Below, in pieces: positions 1 through 10,403 of a stretch of 64,000 nucleotides of DNA. The first letter of the stretch is position 1; each line of letters begins with the position of its first letter. The stretch covers positions 310,001 through 374,000 of the forward strand of contig JAHQIY010000023.1 in NCBI GenBank assembly GCA_019054805.1. The letters run 5' to 3'. The position numbers and the translations under genes were made by a program. The notes beneath the pieces are model-generated. The model ran no database searches. It was not told the DNA's origin and was given only the letters and a program-made list of their open reading frames with translations. This stretch comes from Brachionus manjavacas. Taxonomy: Eukaryota > Rotifera > Eurotatoria > Ploima > Brachionidae.

Positions 1-1861
1 AACAAACATTTAATTAAACTATAAAAATTTTTTTAAATCAATTTTTAGGAATTTTTCAATATCATAAAAAATTTCAATTAATTTGATAAGCAAAAATATT
101 CTCTTTTTTTATTTGAATTATTCTGGCAGCGGAGCAATCGATCAAACATTGTTAGTTCGATGAATTATGCGAGAATTTAGAAATTATTAGACAAATAAAT
201 CACAATAATAAAATAAAATTTTCTAAATTTTTTTTTAAATTAAATAAAATACTAAAATATTAGAAAAAATTAGGATATTATACTAAAATTTCTATCTTCA
301 ATTTATTCTGATAATCAATAGAAAATTTAATATTCTATTAAATATTAAATTGGATTCATACCTAAACCTAATGTTTTAAATTGGTGAATAAATTCGATAA
401 CTTTTTGTTTGAATTGAGACAATTTTAAAAGAGATCTATTTCTTTCTGATAGTAATTTTTTTCTTCTGCTTGATTAATGATAACTAAATATTTTTTATGT
501 TTTCAAAAAATTAATACCAGCTAGCTTACTTTGACACTTTATGTTTATGTTTTTTTTATTCGGACTTCTAATTTTTTCATTGAAAAAAGGTTGTATCCAT
601 AATTTTGAACTAAAAGATTTGATCAAATAAAAATAAAAAAAAAGATATTTCGAGTTTTGCATGTTTAAAGATTTTGAAACAACTGATAAATAATGCAAAG
701 GTATTTTCAATGAGTCTTTATTGTAACATCATCACTCACTTGATAATTTCACATTAGAAAAAAATTTTTAAACAAGAATAGAATTATTTTCTACCTTTAT
801 TGAGCCATTATGTGAAGCAATGGAAACGTGAAGCGAAAAAATGAACCTAACGACCAGATGTTTTTTTTATTCGGACTTCTAATTTTTTCATTGAAAAAAG
901 ATTGTTTCCATAATTTTGAACTAAAAGATTTGATCAAGAAAATAAAAAAAAAGATTTAAATAATTTGATTAAAAATAATTCATTTAGAAATAGAATTAAC
1001 TTAAAACCAGGTTAAAAATTATATTTTTGATGTTGTTGTTAAAAAAGATAAAAAATCAAAATTCATGTGTTTTAAACTAACCATTTTCACTCTAATGGCT
1101 ATTTCAGTAAATTAAGATTTAAGTTGGAAATGTCAAAATTTTAAAAAATATGATAAAATTCATTAAAAGTGTATCAAAAAAACCAATCTAGACAAAACTA
1201 AGCTTGTAGTGAGTTCATGTGTCGAGGTATTAGTGTAAACTGTGCTTTTACCTTTTTTTATGTTTATTTGCAATTTTAGCATAAATTAGCCAAAATTGAC
1301 GTATATCTTTTTTTTTAACTTTTTCATTAAACTTTAACTTTAAAGAAATTTTTTTTTAAAAAAATTCATTACTCTTTTTTGAATATTGAAAAAGTCTTTA
1401 ATAAGTTAAATAAACTAATATTTTGATATGACTTTTAATTGATGCTTCTTTTTTCATTCTATAATTCAACAATTTTTTTTGTTAAAATTTTTTTAAAAAA
1501 GTCAAAATTTGTTAAAAAAATTTGTAAATTTGCATTAATTGACTTTATAAGAAAATTTTGTAATAATACCTGTATAGTGTAAACAAATATATTCAAGAAG
1601 ACTATTAATTAAAATTTGGATTTATTTCGATAATAAAAAAATTTGCTTTAAAAAGTTTTTTATTAATTTTAATAAAATTACAAATTTATTACTTTAAATT
1701 AAATGAACTATTTAACAAATAAATTATTTGTAAAAAATAATAAGTTTTTCGTACTAAAATAATATCATAAAATTAAATGGCGATTAAATGGATTAATAAT
1801 CTGTAAAGTGGCAAGAATACGTGTGGTGTTAAAACAGCAACAAACGGACCAAAAAAACAAT
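1..1861. repeat. Left part of repeat block A, interrupted by the PLE array
   Basis: Positions 1-545 match 31,399-31,940 and positions 840-1,855 match 32,400-33,470 and 25,030-26,092, almost base for base. The same stretch is present inverted at 23,380-24,427. Inside this copy about 80 bp is duplicated directly (550-628 and 861-938), which the other copies lack. The last 80 bases are the 3' end of the membrane-protein exon described at 33,356-33,910, cut off where the PLE array begins. No coding potential of its own was found in 1-1,770. Confidence 0.85.
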
Positions 1862-1902
1862 ACAAACAACATTGTTTATTAATTTAATTTAATTTTTATT
1901 GT

Positions 1903-4097
1903 TTACAAAAGAGATAATGTTTTTATGAATTGATAGTTAGGTATTTTTTGGTTAATTAAAGGAATTTTTAAACAATTGAATAAATGTATTAATTCAGTCT
2001 CTACTGATTTTCTAATTGAATCATCAATTAGATTACTTTTGAAAATAACAAAAACAAAGTCATGTGTATCATGATCTACTTTACCAAAATGGTTTGCTAT
2101 CTCTGAGTTAGAGTCAAAATTTTCAAGACTTTTTACAATGTTTTTTCTAAACCGTGCAATGTTATTCAAATGTTGATAAATTCTTGTTTTACAATTTTTA
2201 CTTGTTTCACCTACATAAAACAAATTACATTTTTTACACTTGATTTTATAAACACAACCTACTGAATTACAATCACTGTTACTTTTAATAGGTATATACT
2301 TATTAGTAAATTTTAAATAATAAGATACAAATAAGAAACAACAAATTTTACAATTTAAATTAGAACACTTTTTACAAAAAAACTTTTTATTTTTTGATTC
2401 AAATTTAAAATTATGAATTAAAATTGACCCTAGATTTTGATTTATTTTGTTTACAAACAACAAATTTTTATTCTTAAAAAACTCACAATAATCTGAATCT
2501 TGTTTAATTTTAGAAAATGAATCATTTACAATTATTTTGAAATTAAATAAATTTTTATCAAAATTAAAAAACACTTTTAACTTAGTATTTGCTTCCTTTT
2601 TTCTTTGTTTTTATACGGTAGTAAAGCTGAACGGTCTAATTCTCCAACTTGTCTAGCAATACCGCTTATTTTCTTAAAACAATAGCCCTTTTTCAACAAA
2701 TGAATTAACAAATTGCGCGAATTTGACAAATAGTCGATTAATGACGAACAAATCCTCCGAATACGAATAAACAGTGACGTTGGAATATTATCGAAAATGT
2801 GACTCGGGTGGTTAGATGATGTTAAAAGATATGGTTGACAATTTGTTGGTTTTATATACAAATCAGACTTAATTAAACCCAAAAATGGATCGAAACTTAG
2901 TTTTAAGTCCAAAAATATAACACTGTGACCTTTGATTATGTTTAATTTTAAATAAATAAATTGTTTTTCCAAGTCTTCCAGATTTATTTCAAATGCTGAA
3001 ATAATCAAAATGTCGTCAATGAAACGTTTATATAAAATTACTGAATTTAAACTTAGCCAATTCTTTTCTAAAAGATACAGATAAAAGTTCGCGACTGTTG
3101 GTCCGCATTTACAGCCCATTGGAAGACCAATAGTTTGTTTGAAATTTTGCTCTTGAAATTTAAATATCCCATTGTTAAAAACTAATAACATTATTTCTCT
3201 AAAACCAATTAAATCCAAATGTAAATTAAACTCATAACTTGAATTTGAAAGAAATTCACAAATTGTATTTGTCCCACAATTTTTCACCAACGGTTGTAAA
3301 AAAATATCTATAAATTCACTCAAAATACCAGTTGGATGCCTAATAGAATTAATTATTGGTCTAATTCCGAATTTTGATTTATGTATTTTCGCAAGAATGC
3401 GAAAGTTGCCATTTTTGTATTCACCGTGTAATTTAAACTTTTTAAATAACTTGTCTGAAATATTTCCATTTTCAAATAGTTGGGTTAATTTCGAATTAAT
3501 CGTGTCTTTAGTTGTTTCAAGTGGGTCAAAATTTAAAGTTTCATACGTTGAATTATTATTCAGATGTTGGGTGCATAACTGATGATAATCTTCATTGGAC
3601 ATTAAAATTGTACCCACATTTTTATCACACTGAGTGATTTTGAACGGTTTGATTTTGATGAATTTTTGAAGAGAGCTAATTTGAGAATCAGTTAAATTAA
3701 CATTATTTGGATTAAATTCTGATTGACTTGCAAAATTGCTAATTATATTTCTTTTTAATTCATTTGACTCTCTTTGAATCGGGATATTTTGTTTATTCCT
3801 TTTGACATAACTTCTCCTGTTTGTTAAATAATCTTCGAAAATACGATTAAAATTTAAAACATGAATGTCTTGACTACTGTCATCATTTGAAACAAAACTA
3901 TCTCTATCAACATGTGTAGTTGAATTATCTACATCAAAATCTTCATCGATATTTTGATTTGTTTTAAAATTTTTTAGTTTATTTATAAAAATATCAAAAT
4001 TAAAGTTTGAAATACTACAATCGATTTGAGATAAAAGATAAGAATAAAATTCAAAATTATCATTTATTAAACAAGGAGAAAATTTTAAGCCTAAATT
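1903..4097 (-). pseudogene. PLE ORF2, unit 1: reverse transcriptase + GIY-YIG nuclease, frameshifted
   Basis: The upstream part (about 4,097-2,580) encodes the RT. It begins NLGLKFSP just after a TAA at 4,100-4,098, and contains the PLE block around RPIINSI, a motif-B-like QTIGLPMGCKCGP and the catalytic RFIDDILII. The downstream part (2,574-1,903) has a Cys-rich knuckle (CKKCSNLNCKICC) and a GIY-YIG-type nuclease with GCVYKI, FYVGET, the Arg-x3-His helix RIYQH and a late acidic residue in VETELIH. The two halves are in different frames because the T-run near 2,592 has 6 T instead of the 7 seen in units 3 and 5. No ATG lies in the first roughly 160 codons of the frame. Residue FV replaces FE of the other copies in the linker. 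Confidence 0.88.
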
Positions 4098-4100
4098 TTA
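4098..4100 (-). other. In-frame TAA in ORF2, shared by all four full units
   Basis: The frame upstream of this codon reads like PLE coding sequence (NLVFSFGTIDDSHQLLYDV), and so does the frame downstream (NLGLKFSP). The decayed relative at 29,145 onward has an uninterrupted Leu-rich stretch here (INYIVFLLNLGFKF), with TTA where these units have TAA. Identical codons lie at 8,347-8,349, 12,600-12,602 and 16,831-16,833. Confidence 0.8.
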
Positions 4101-4201
4101 AATTGTACATACATCATATAATAATTGATGGGAATCATCTATTGTACCAAAACTAAATACCAGGTTCAATAATTTAAAAATAGGCTTATTTGACTCAATT
4201 G

Positions 4202-5769
4202 CTAAAATTTCCGATCGTTCATAAATGTCCGACGAAAATTTAGCGGTCTTTGGCGATGTTGATATCTATTATTGTTGAACGACTGTCTAAATTGACCTTG
4301 ACACTCACCACGATCACTCAATTCAGCGTTATATTGCTGTTGGTAACTCTTGTAATTTTCTCTTGTTTTGAAATTATTAAAAAAATTCTTTCTATGAAAA
4401 TTTTGTTTATAATAATTATTATGAAAACTTTGTCTTTCTAAATTAGTATTACGACAATTATACGAAAAATTGTTTGAAAAATTGTTTGAATAATTACTAA
4501 ATTTACCAAAATTTCTATAATAACTGCTTTTGTTTTTGTTTTTGTTTTGATACACATGGTTTTGATTAGCTCTATGATTCGAGTCTGTTTCAATGTTTTG
4601 GATTTTATTATTTTGAATTTTGACTTCACTAAACCTTGTGTTTTTTACCACTTTATTATTTTGATTATTTGTTTTTTGATCTCGTACATTAGTTTTTTCT
4701 CTGAATTTGATTTAAATTTTTGATTTTTAGATTTTACCAAATTGCTTTTTTTCGCTTTAACTTCACGGTCAAAAATAATATCAGACTCAACTTCCTTTTC
4801 TTTTGGATTAGATTCTTTTTTCGACTGTTTTACAACAAATGGTCTTGCCACAATACGTTTCGCTTTTTCATCGGACTTGATGAAGTCGTTTTTGAAAATT
4901 TCGATCTGTTGTTTTTCTAACTCACTCAACAATTCATTAATTTTTTCAATATTATTTTCACCAAAATTAATTACAAGCTCATTTTTATGCTTTAATCGAT
5001 TTTCTTTTAACAAATTAACTTGTTCAGATAATCTTGTAATTGATAGATTGATCATACCCTTTTGAGTTTCATGAATAAAATTGTTATAGCGTTCTATAAA
5101 AATACTATCATGACTCAAAAATGGCTCTGGAAAATTCTTGTAAAACAATTGACTTGGAGTTGTATCATTGTTGAGATGAAATTGAAGAATCTTAATATCA
5201 TTTTCCTTCTTTTCAATTCGTCCAATTAGAGATCGGATAAGTTTATAATTAAAATCTTTTTTCACCGATTCAACATCGAAGTTATTTTCTTCATTAATGA
5301 TTGTATCATTTACTATTCTACTATCTAAATTTGGTGTTTGAATATCCAAATTAGTACTTGTATACGGAGCAACAACTTTTTCTTTGACTCGATTAAATTT
5401 TTCCAAAATGATATTTGATGGTATACCAGCTCCACTTAAATTTGGCTTTTTTGTTGTGATAATTTCTAGCAATTTAAAACTAGAATTTTTTATAAATGAT
5501 GGTTCAAGTTTTTCATAAATTGTTGATAAAGCATGAAGTAGATTGGAAGTTTTAATTTCTAAGCCATACACTGATTTGATCGATTTGTAACACGCTTCAT
5601 GATGATTCTTAAACGAACCCAATTGATGGCTAGAAAAATGTTCTATATTCTCATTTGATTTATCGAGGATAAATGAGCTAAGTTTATTCAAAGCCTCGTG
5701 AAGTTGGATCGACGAATTAGAATTTTGATCTGATTGATTGTTATTGATTTTTTCTTTTTGTTTTGACAT
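4202..5769 (-). pseudogene. PLE ORF1, unit 1, frameshifted
   Basis: Same protein as ORF1 of unit 3, broken by one missing T in the T-run near 4,692-4,697. The N-terminal piece is open at 5,769-4,645 and the C-terminal Asn/Arg-rich piece at 4,651-4,202. Total length is 1,568 nt against 1,569 in the intact copies. The ATG (MSKQKEKINNN) lies about 108 nt downstream of the ribozyme motif. Confidence 0.85.
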
Positions 5770-5876
5770 CCCGGAACAAATTAATGTTACTCAATTAAAC
5801 AAAATAAAAAGGATTGAAGTTTTTTTACAAAAAACTTTTATTTAAAAAATATATATACAAAATAATTGTCTATGTC

Positions 5877-5908
5877 GACGCGTTTCGGCAATATTTTGCC
5901 TTCTTCAG
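5877..5908 (-). ncRNA. Hammerhead-ribozyme-like motif, PLE unit 1 5' region
   Basis: On the minus strand the core reads CTGAAGA, a hairpin GGCAA-AATA-TTGCC, GAAAC, then GCGTC followed by GAC. This is the order of the type I hammerhead: CUGANGA box, stem II, GAAA, a minimal stem III and the cleavage triplet GUC. The flanking GTC (before CTGA) and GAC (after the triplet) can pair as the base of stem I, with ATT/AAT further out. There is one extra A between CUGAAGA and stem II. PLE terminal repeats are known to carry hammerheads with very short stem III. Activity is untested. Confidence 0.75.
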
Positions 5909-5952
5909 GACAATCTAAAAGAAAAAATCAATTTTTTAGTTTTTTTACACAA

Positions 5953-5983
<31 letters not shown>

Positions 5984-6151
5984 ATATTTTTTATTTCCAC
6001 ATTTTTCCAAAATAAATTATAAATAAATAAATTTTATTTTCAATTCAAAGAAGAATAAAATATAATAAATTAAATTTAAAAAATATATTTTTCCAAATTA
6101 ATTTAACTTTACAAACAACATTGTTTATTAATTTAATTTAATTTTTATTGT

Positions 6152-8346
6152 TTACAAAAGAGATAATGTTTTTATGAATTGATAATTAGGTATTTTTTGG
6201 TTAATTAAAGGAATTTTTAAACAATTGAATAAATGTATTAATTCAGTCTCTACTGATTTTCTAATTGAATCATCAATTAGATTACTTTTGAAAATAACAA
6301 AAACAAAGTCATGTGTATCATGATCTACTTTACCAAAATGGTTTGCTATCTCTGAGTTAGAGTCAAAATTTTCAAGACTTTTTACAATGTTTTTTCTAAA
6401 CCGTGCAATGTTATTCAAATGTTGATAAATTCTTGTTTTACAATTTTTACTTGTTTCACCTACATAAAACAAATTACATTTTTTACACTTGATTTTATAA
6501 ACACAACCTACTGAATTACAATCACTGTTACTTTTAATAGGTATATACTTATTAGTAAATTTTAAATAATAAGATTCAAATAAGAAACAACAAATTTTAC
6601 AATTTAAATTAGAACACTTTTTACAAAAAAACTTTTTATTTTTTGATTCAAATTTAAAATTATGAATTAAAATTGACCCTAGATTTTGATTTATTTTGTT
6701 TACAAACAACAAATTTTTATTCTTAAAAAACTCACAATAATCTGAATCTTGTTTAATTTTAGAAAATGAATCATTTACAATTATTTTGAAATTAAATAAA
6801 TTTTTATCAAAATTAAAAAACACTTTTAACTTAGTATTTGCTTCCTTTTTTCTTTGTTTTTATACGGTAGTAAAGCTGAACGGTCTAATTCTCCAACTTG
6901 TCTAGCAATACCGCTTATTTTCTTAAAACAATAGCCCTTTTTCAACAAATGAATTAACAAATTGCGCGAATTTGACAAATAGTCGATTAATGACGAACAA
7001 ATCCTCCGAATACGAATAAACAGTGACGTTGGAATATTAACGAAAATGTGACTCGGGTGGTTAGATGATGTTAAAAGATATGGTTGACAATTTGTTGGTT
7101 TTATATACAAATCAGACTTAATTAAACCCAAAAATGGATCGAAACTTAGTTTTAAGTCCAAAAATATAACACTGTGACCTTTGATTATGTTTAATTTTAA
7201 ATAAATAAATTGTTTTTCCAAGTCTTCCAGATTTATTTCAAATGCTGAAATAATCAAAATGTCGTCAATGAAACGTTTATATAAAATTACTGAATTTAAA
7301 CTTAGCCAATTCTTTTCTAAAAGATACAGATAAAAGTTCGCGACTGTTGGTCCGCATTTACAGCCCATTGGAAGACCAATAGTTTGTTTGAAATTTTGCT
7401 CTTGAAATTTAAATATCCCATTGTTAAAAACTAATAACATTATTTCTCTAAAACCAATTAAATCCAAATGTAAATTAAACTCATAACTTGAATTTGAAAG
7501 AAATTCACAAATTGTATTTGTCCCACAATTTTTCACCAACGGTTGTAAAAAAATATCTATAAATTCACTCAAAATACCAGTTGGATGCCTAATAGAATTA
7601 ATTATTGGTCTAATTCCGAATTTTGATTTATGTATTTTCGCAAGAATGCGAAAGTTGCCATTTTTGTATTCACCGTGTAATTTAAACTTTTTAAATAACT
7701 TGTCTGAAATATTTCCATTTTCAAATAGTTGGGTTAATTTCGAATTAATCGTGTCTTTAGTTGTTTCAAGTGGGTCAAAATTTAAAGTTTCATACGTTGA
7801 ATTATTATTCAGATGTTGGGTGCATAACTGATGATAATCTTCATTGGACATTAAAATTGTACCCACATTTTTATCACACTGAGTGATTTTGAACGGTTTG
7901 ATTTTGATGAATTTTTGAAGAGAGCTAATTTGAGAATCAGTTAAATTAACATTATTTGGATTAAATTCTGATTGACTTGCAAAATTGCTAATTATATTTC
8001 TTTTTAATTCATTTGACTCTCTTTGAATCGGGATATTTTGTTTATTCCTTTTGACATAACTTCTCCTGTTTGTTAAATAATCTTCGAAAATACGATTAAA
8101 ATTTAAAACATGAATGTCTTGACTACTGTCATCATTTGAAACAAAACTATCTCTATCAACATGTGTAGTTGAATTATCTACATCAAAATCTTCATCGATA
8201 TTTTGATTTGTTTTAAAATTTTTTAGTTTATTTATAAAAATATCAAAATTAAAGTTTGAAATACTACAATCGATTTGAGATAAAAGATAAGAATAAAATT
8301 CAAAATTATCATTTATTAAACAAGGAGAAAATTTTAAGCCTAAATT
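6152..8346 (-). pseudogene. PLE ORF2, unit 2: RT + GIY-YIG, frameshifted
   Basis: Near-identical to the unit 3 ORF2. The T-run near 6,841 has 6 T, so the RT half (open from 8,346 to 6,826) and the nuclease half (6,823-6,152) are in different frames. One amino-acid difference is visible in the RT thumb region (HIFVN for HIFDN). The shared TAA lies at 8,347-8,349. Confidence 0.88.
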
Positions 8347-8450
8347 TTAAATTGTACATACATCATATAATAATTGATGGGAATCATCTATTGTACCAAA
8401 ACTAAATACCAGGTTCAATAATTTAAAAATAGGCTTATTTGACTCAATTG

Positions 8451-10018
8451 CTAAAATTTCCGATCGTTCATAAATGTCCGACGAAAATTTAGCGGTCTTT
8501 GGCGATGTTGATATCTATTATTGTTGAACGACTGTCTAAATTGACCTTGACACTCACCACGATCACTCAATTCAGCGTTATATTGCTGTTGGTAACTCTT
8601 GTAATTTTCTCTTGTTTTGAAATTATTAAAAAAATTCTTTCTATGAAAATTTTGTTTATAATAATTATTATGAAAACTTTGTCTTTCTAAATTAGTATTA
8701 CGACAATTATACGAAAAATTGTTTGAAAAATTGTTTGAATAATTACTAAATTTACCAAAATTTCTATAATAACTGCTTTTGTTTTTGTTTTTGTTTTGAT
8801 ACACATGGTTTTGATTAGCTCTATGATTCGAGTCTGTTTCAATGTTTTGGATTTTATTATTTTGAATTTTGACTTCACTAAACCTTGTGTTTTTTACCAC
8901 TTTATTATTTTGATTATTTGTTTTTTGATCTCGTACATTAGTTTTTTTCTCTGAATTTGATTTAAATTTTTGATTTTTAGATTTTACCAAATTGCTTTTT
9001 TTCGCTTTAACTTCACGGTCAAAAATAATATCAGACTCAACTTCCTTTTCTTTTGGATTAGATTCTTTTTTCGACTGTTTTACAACAAATGGTCTTGCCA
9101 CAATACGTTTCGCTTTTTCATCGGACTTGATGAAGTCGTTTTTGAAAATTTCGATCTGTTGTTTTTCTAACTCACTCAACAATTCATTAATTTTTTCAAT
9201 ATTATTTTCACCAAAATTAATTACAAGCTCATTTTTATGCTTTAATCGATTTTCTTTTAACAAATTAACTTGTTCAGATAATCTTGTAATTGATAGATTG
9301 ATCATACCCTTTTGAGTTTCATGAATAAAATTGTTATAGCGTTCTATAAAAATACTATCATGACTCAAAAATGGCTCTGGAAAATTCTTGTAAAACAATT
9401 GACTTGGAGTTGTATCATTGTTGAGATGAAATTGAAGAATCTTAATATCATTTTCCTTCTTTTCAATTCGTCCAATTAGAGATCGGATAAGTTTATAATT
9501 AAAATCTTTTTTCACCGATTCAACATCGAAGTTATTTTCTTCATTAATGATTGTATCATTTACTATTCTACTATCTAAATTTGGTGTTTGAATATCCAAA
9601 TTAGTACTTGTATACGGAGCAACAACTTTTTCTTTGACTCGATTAAATTTTTCCAAAATGATATTTGATGGTATACCAGCTCCACTTAAATTTGGCTTTT
9701 TTGTTGTGATAATTTCTAGCAATTTAAAACTAGAATTTTTTATAAATGATGGTTCAAGTTTTTCATAAATTGTTGATAAAGCATGAAGTAGATTGGAAGT
9801 TTTAATTTCTAAGCCATACACTGATTTGATCGATTTGTAACACGCTTCATGATGATTCTTAAACAAACCCAATTGATGGCTAGAAAAATGTTCTATATTC
9901 TCATTTGATTTATCGAGGATAAATGAGCTAAGTTTATTCAAAGCCTCGTGAAGTTGGATCGACGAATTAGAATTTTGATCTGATTGATTGTTATTGATTT
10001 TTTCTTTTGTTTTGACAT
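8451..10018 (-). pseudogene. PLE ORF1, unit 2, start codon out of frame
   Basis: The body of the 522-aa ORF1 is uninterrupted to its stop at 8,451. One A is missing in the A-run just after the ATG at 10,018, so the ATG used in the other units leads into a wrong frame here. The open frame continues upstream without the normal N-terminus, from a non-ATG codon at about 10,043. One substitution (LGLFKNH for LGSFKNH) is visible. Confidence 0.82.
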
Positions 10019-10125
10019 CCCGGAACAAATTAATGTTACTCAATTAAACAAAATAAAAAGGATTGAAGTTTTTTTACAAAAAACTTTTATTTAAAAAATA
10101 TATATACAAAATTATTGTCTATGTC

Positions 10126-10157
10126 GACGCGTTTCGGCAATATTTTGCCTTCTTCAG
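10126..10157 (-). ncRNA. Hammerhead-ribozyme-like motif, PLE unit 2
   Basis: Core identical to the motif of unit 1 (CTGAAGA, GGCAA/TTGCC hairpin, GAAAC, GCGTC). The next motif lies 4,254 bp away, so cleavage of an array transcript would release unit-length RNAs. Confidence 0.75.
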
Positions 10158-10199
10158 GACAATCTAAAAGAAAAAATCAATTTTTTAGTTTTTTTACAC

Positions 10200-10238
<39 letters not shown>

Positions 10239-10403
10239 ATTTTTTATTTCCACATTTTTCCAAAATAAATTATAAATAAATAAATTTTATTTTCATTTCA
10301 AAGAAGAATAAAAAATAATAAATTAAATTTACAAATATATTTTTCCAAATTAATTTAACTTTACAAACAACATTGTTTATTAATTTAATTTAATTTTTAT
10401 TGT

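Larger units (their letters stand above)
1862..6110 (-). mobile_element. Penelope-like element, array unit 1 (3'-most)
   Basis: This is the downstream-most of four full head-to-tail units. The unit end is set by the point where similarity between copies starts: the block beginning acaaacaacattg recurs at 1,862, 6,111, 10,363, 14,596 and 18,848, preceded by host sequence at 1,861 and by the neighbouring unit elsewhere. Order in transcription sense is ribozyme motif (5,908-5,877), ORF1, ORF2. Both ORFs carry one-base homopolymer indels. PLEs are known for tandem arrangement with pseudo-LTRs and 5'-truncated copies, which fits what is seen. Confidence 0.92.
6111..10362 (-). mobile_element. Penelope-like element, array unit 2
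   Basis: Full-length unit directly abutting units 1 and 3 with no intervening DNA. It differs from the other units by scattered single-base changes, a longer A-tract downstream of the ribozyme (10,208-10,237) and small indels. The ORF1 start codon and the ORF2 junction are affected by homopolymer indels. Confidence 0.92.

Noticed and set aside
495..710. 71-codon minus-strand open frame
   Set aside because: A/T-driven, lies across a duplicated noncoding repeat, no motif, and not conserved in the matching copy at 31,890 onward.
3397..3582. Plus-strand 61-codon frame antisense to the RT, in every unit
   Set aside because: Shadow of ORF2 with no features of its own.
4075..4125. A 22-nt GT..AG intron removing the shared TAA (GTATGT...TTTAG)
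   Set aside because: It would be shorter than known animal introns, and the relative has continuous coding there. Kept only as a remote alternative in the finding.
4250..5065. Plus-strand open frames opposite ORF1, repeated in every unit
   Set aside because: They recur only because the units are copies. They lie antisense to ORF1, with low-complexity Ile/Leu/Phe composition expected from the complement of Asn/Lys-rich coding.
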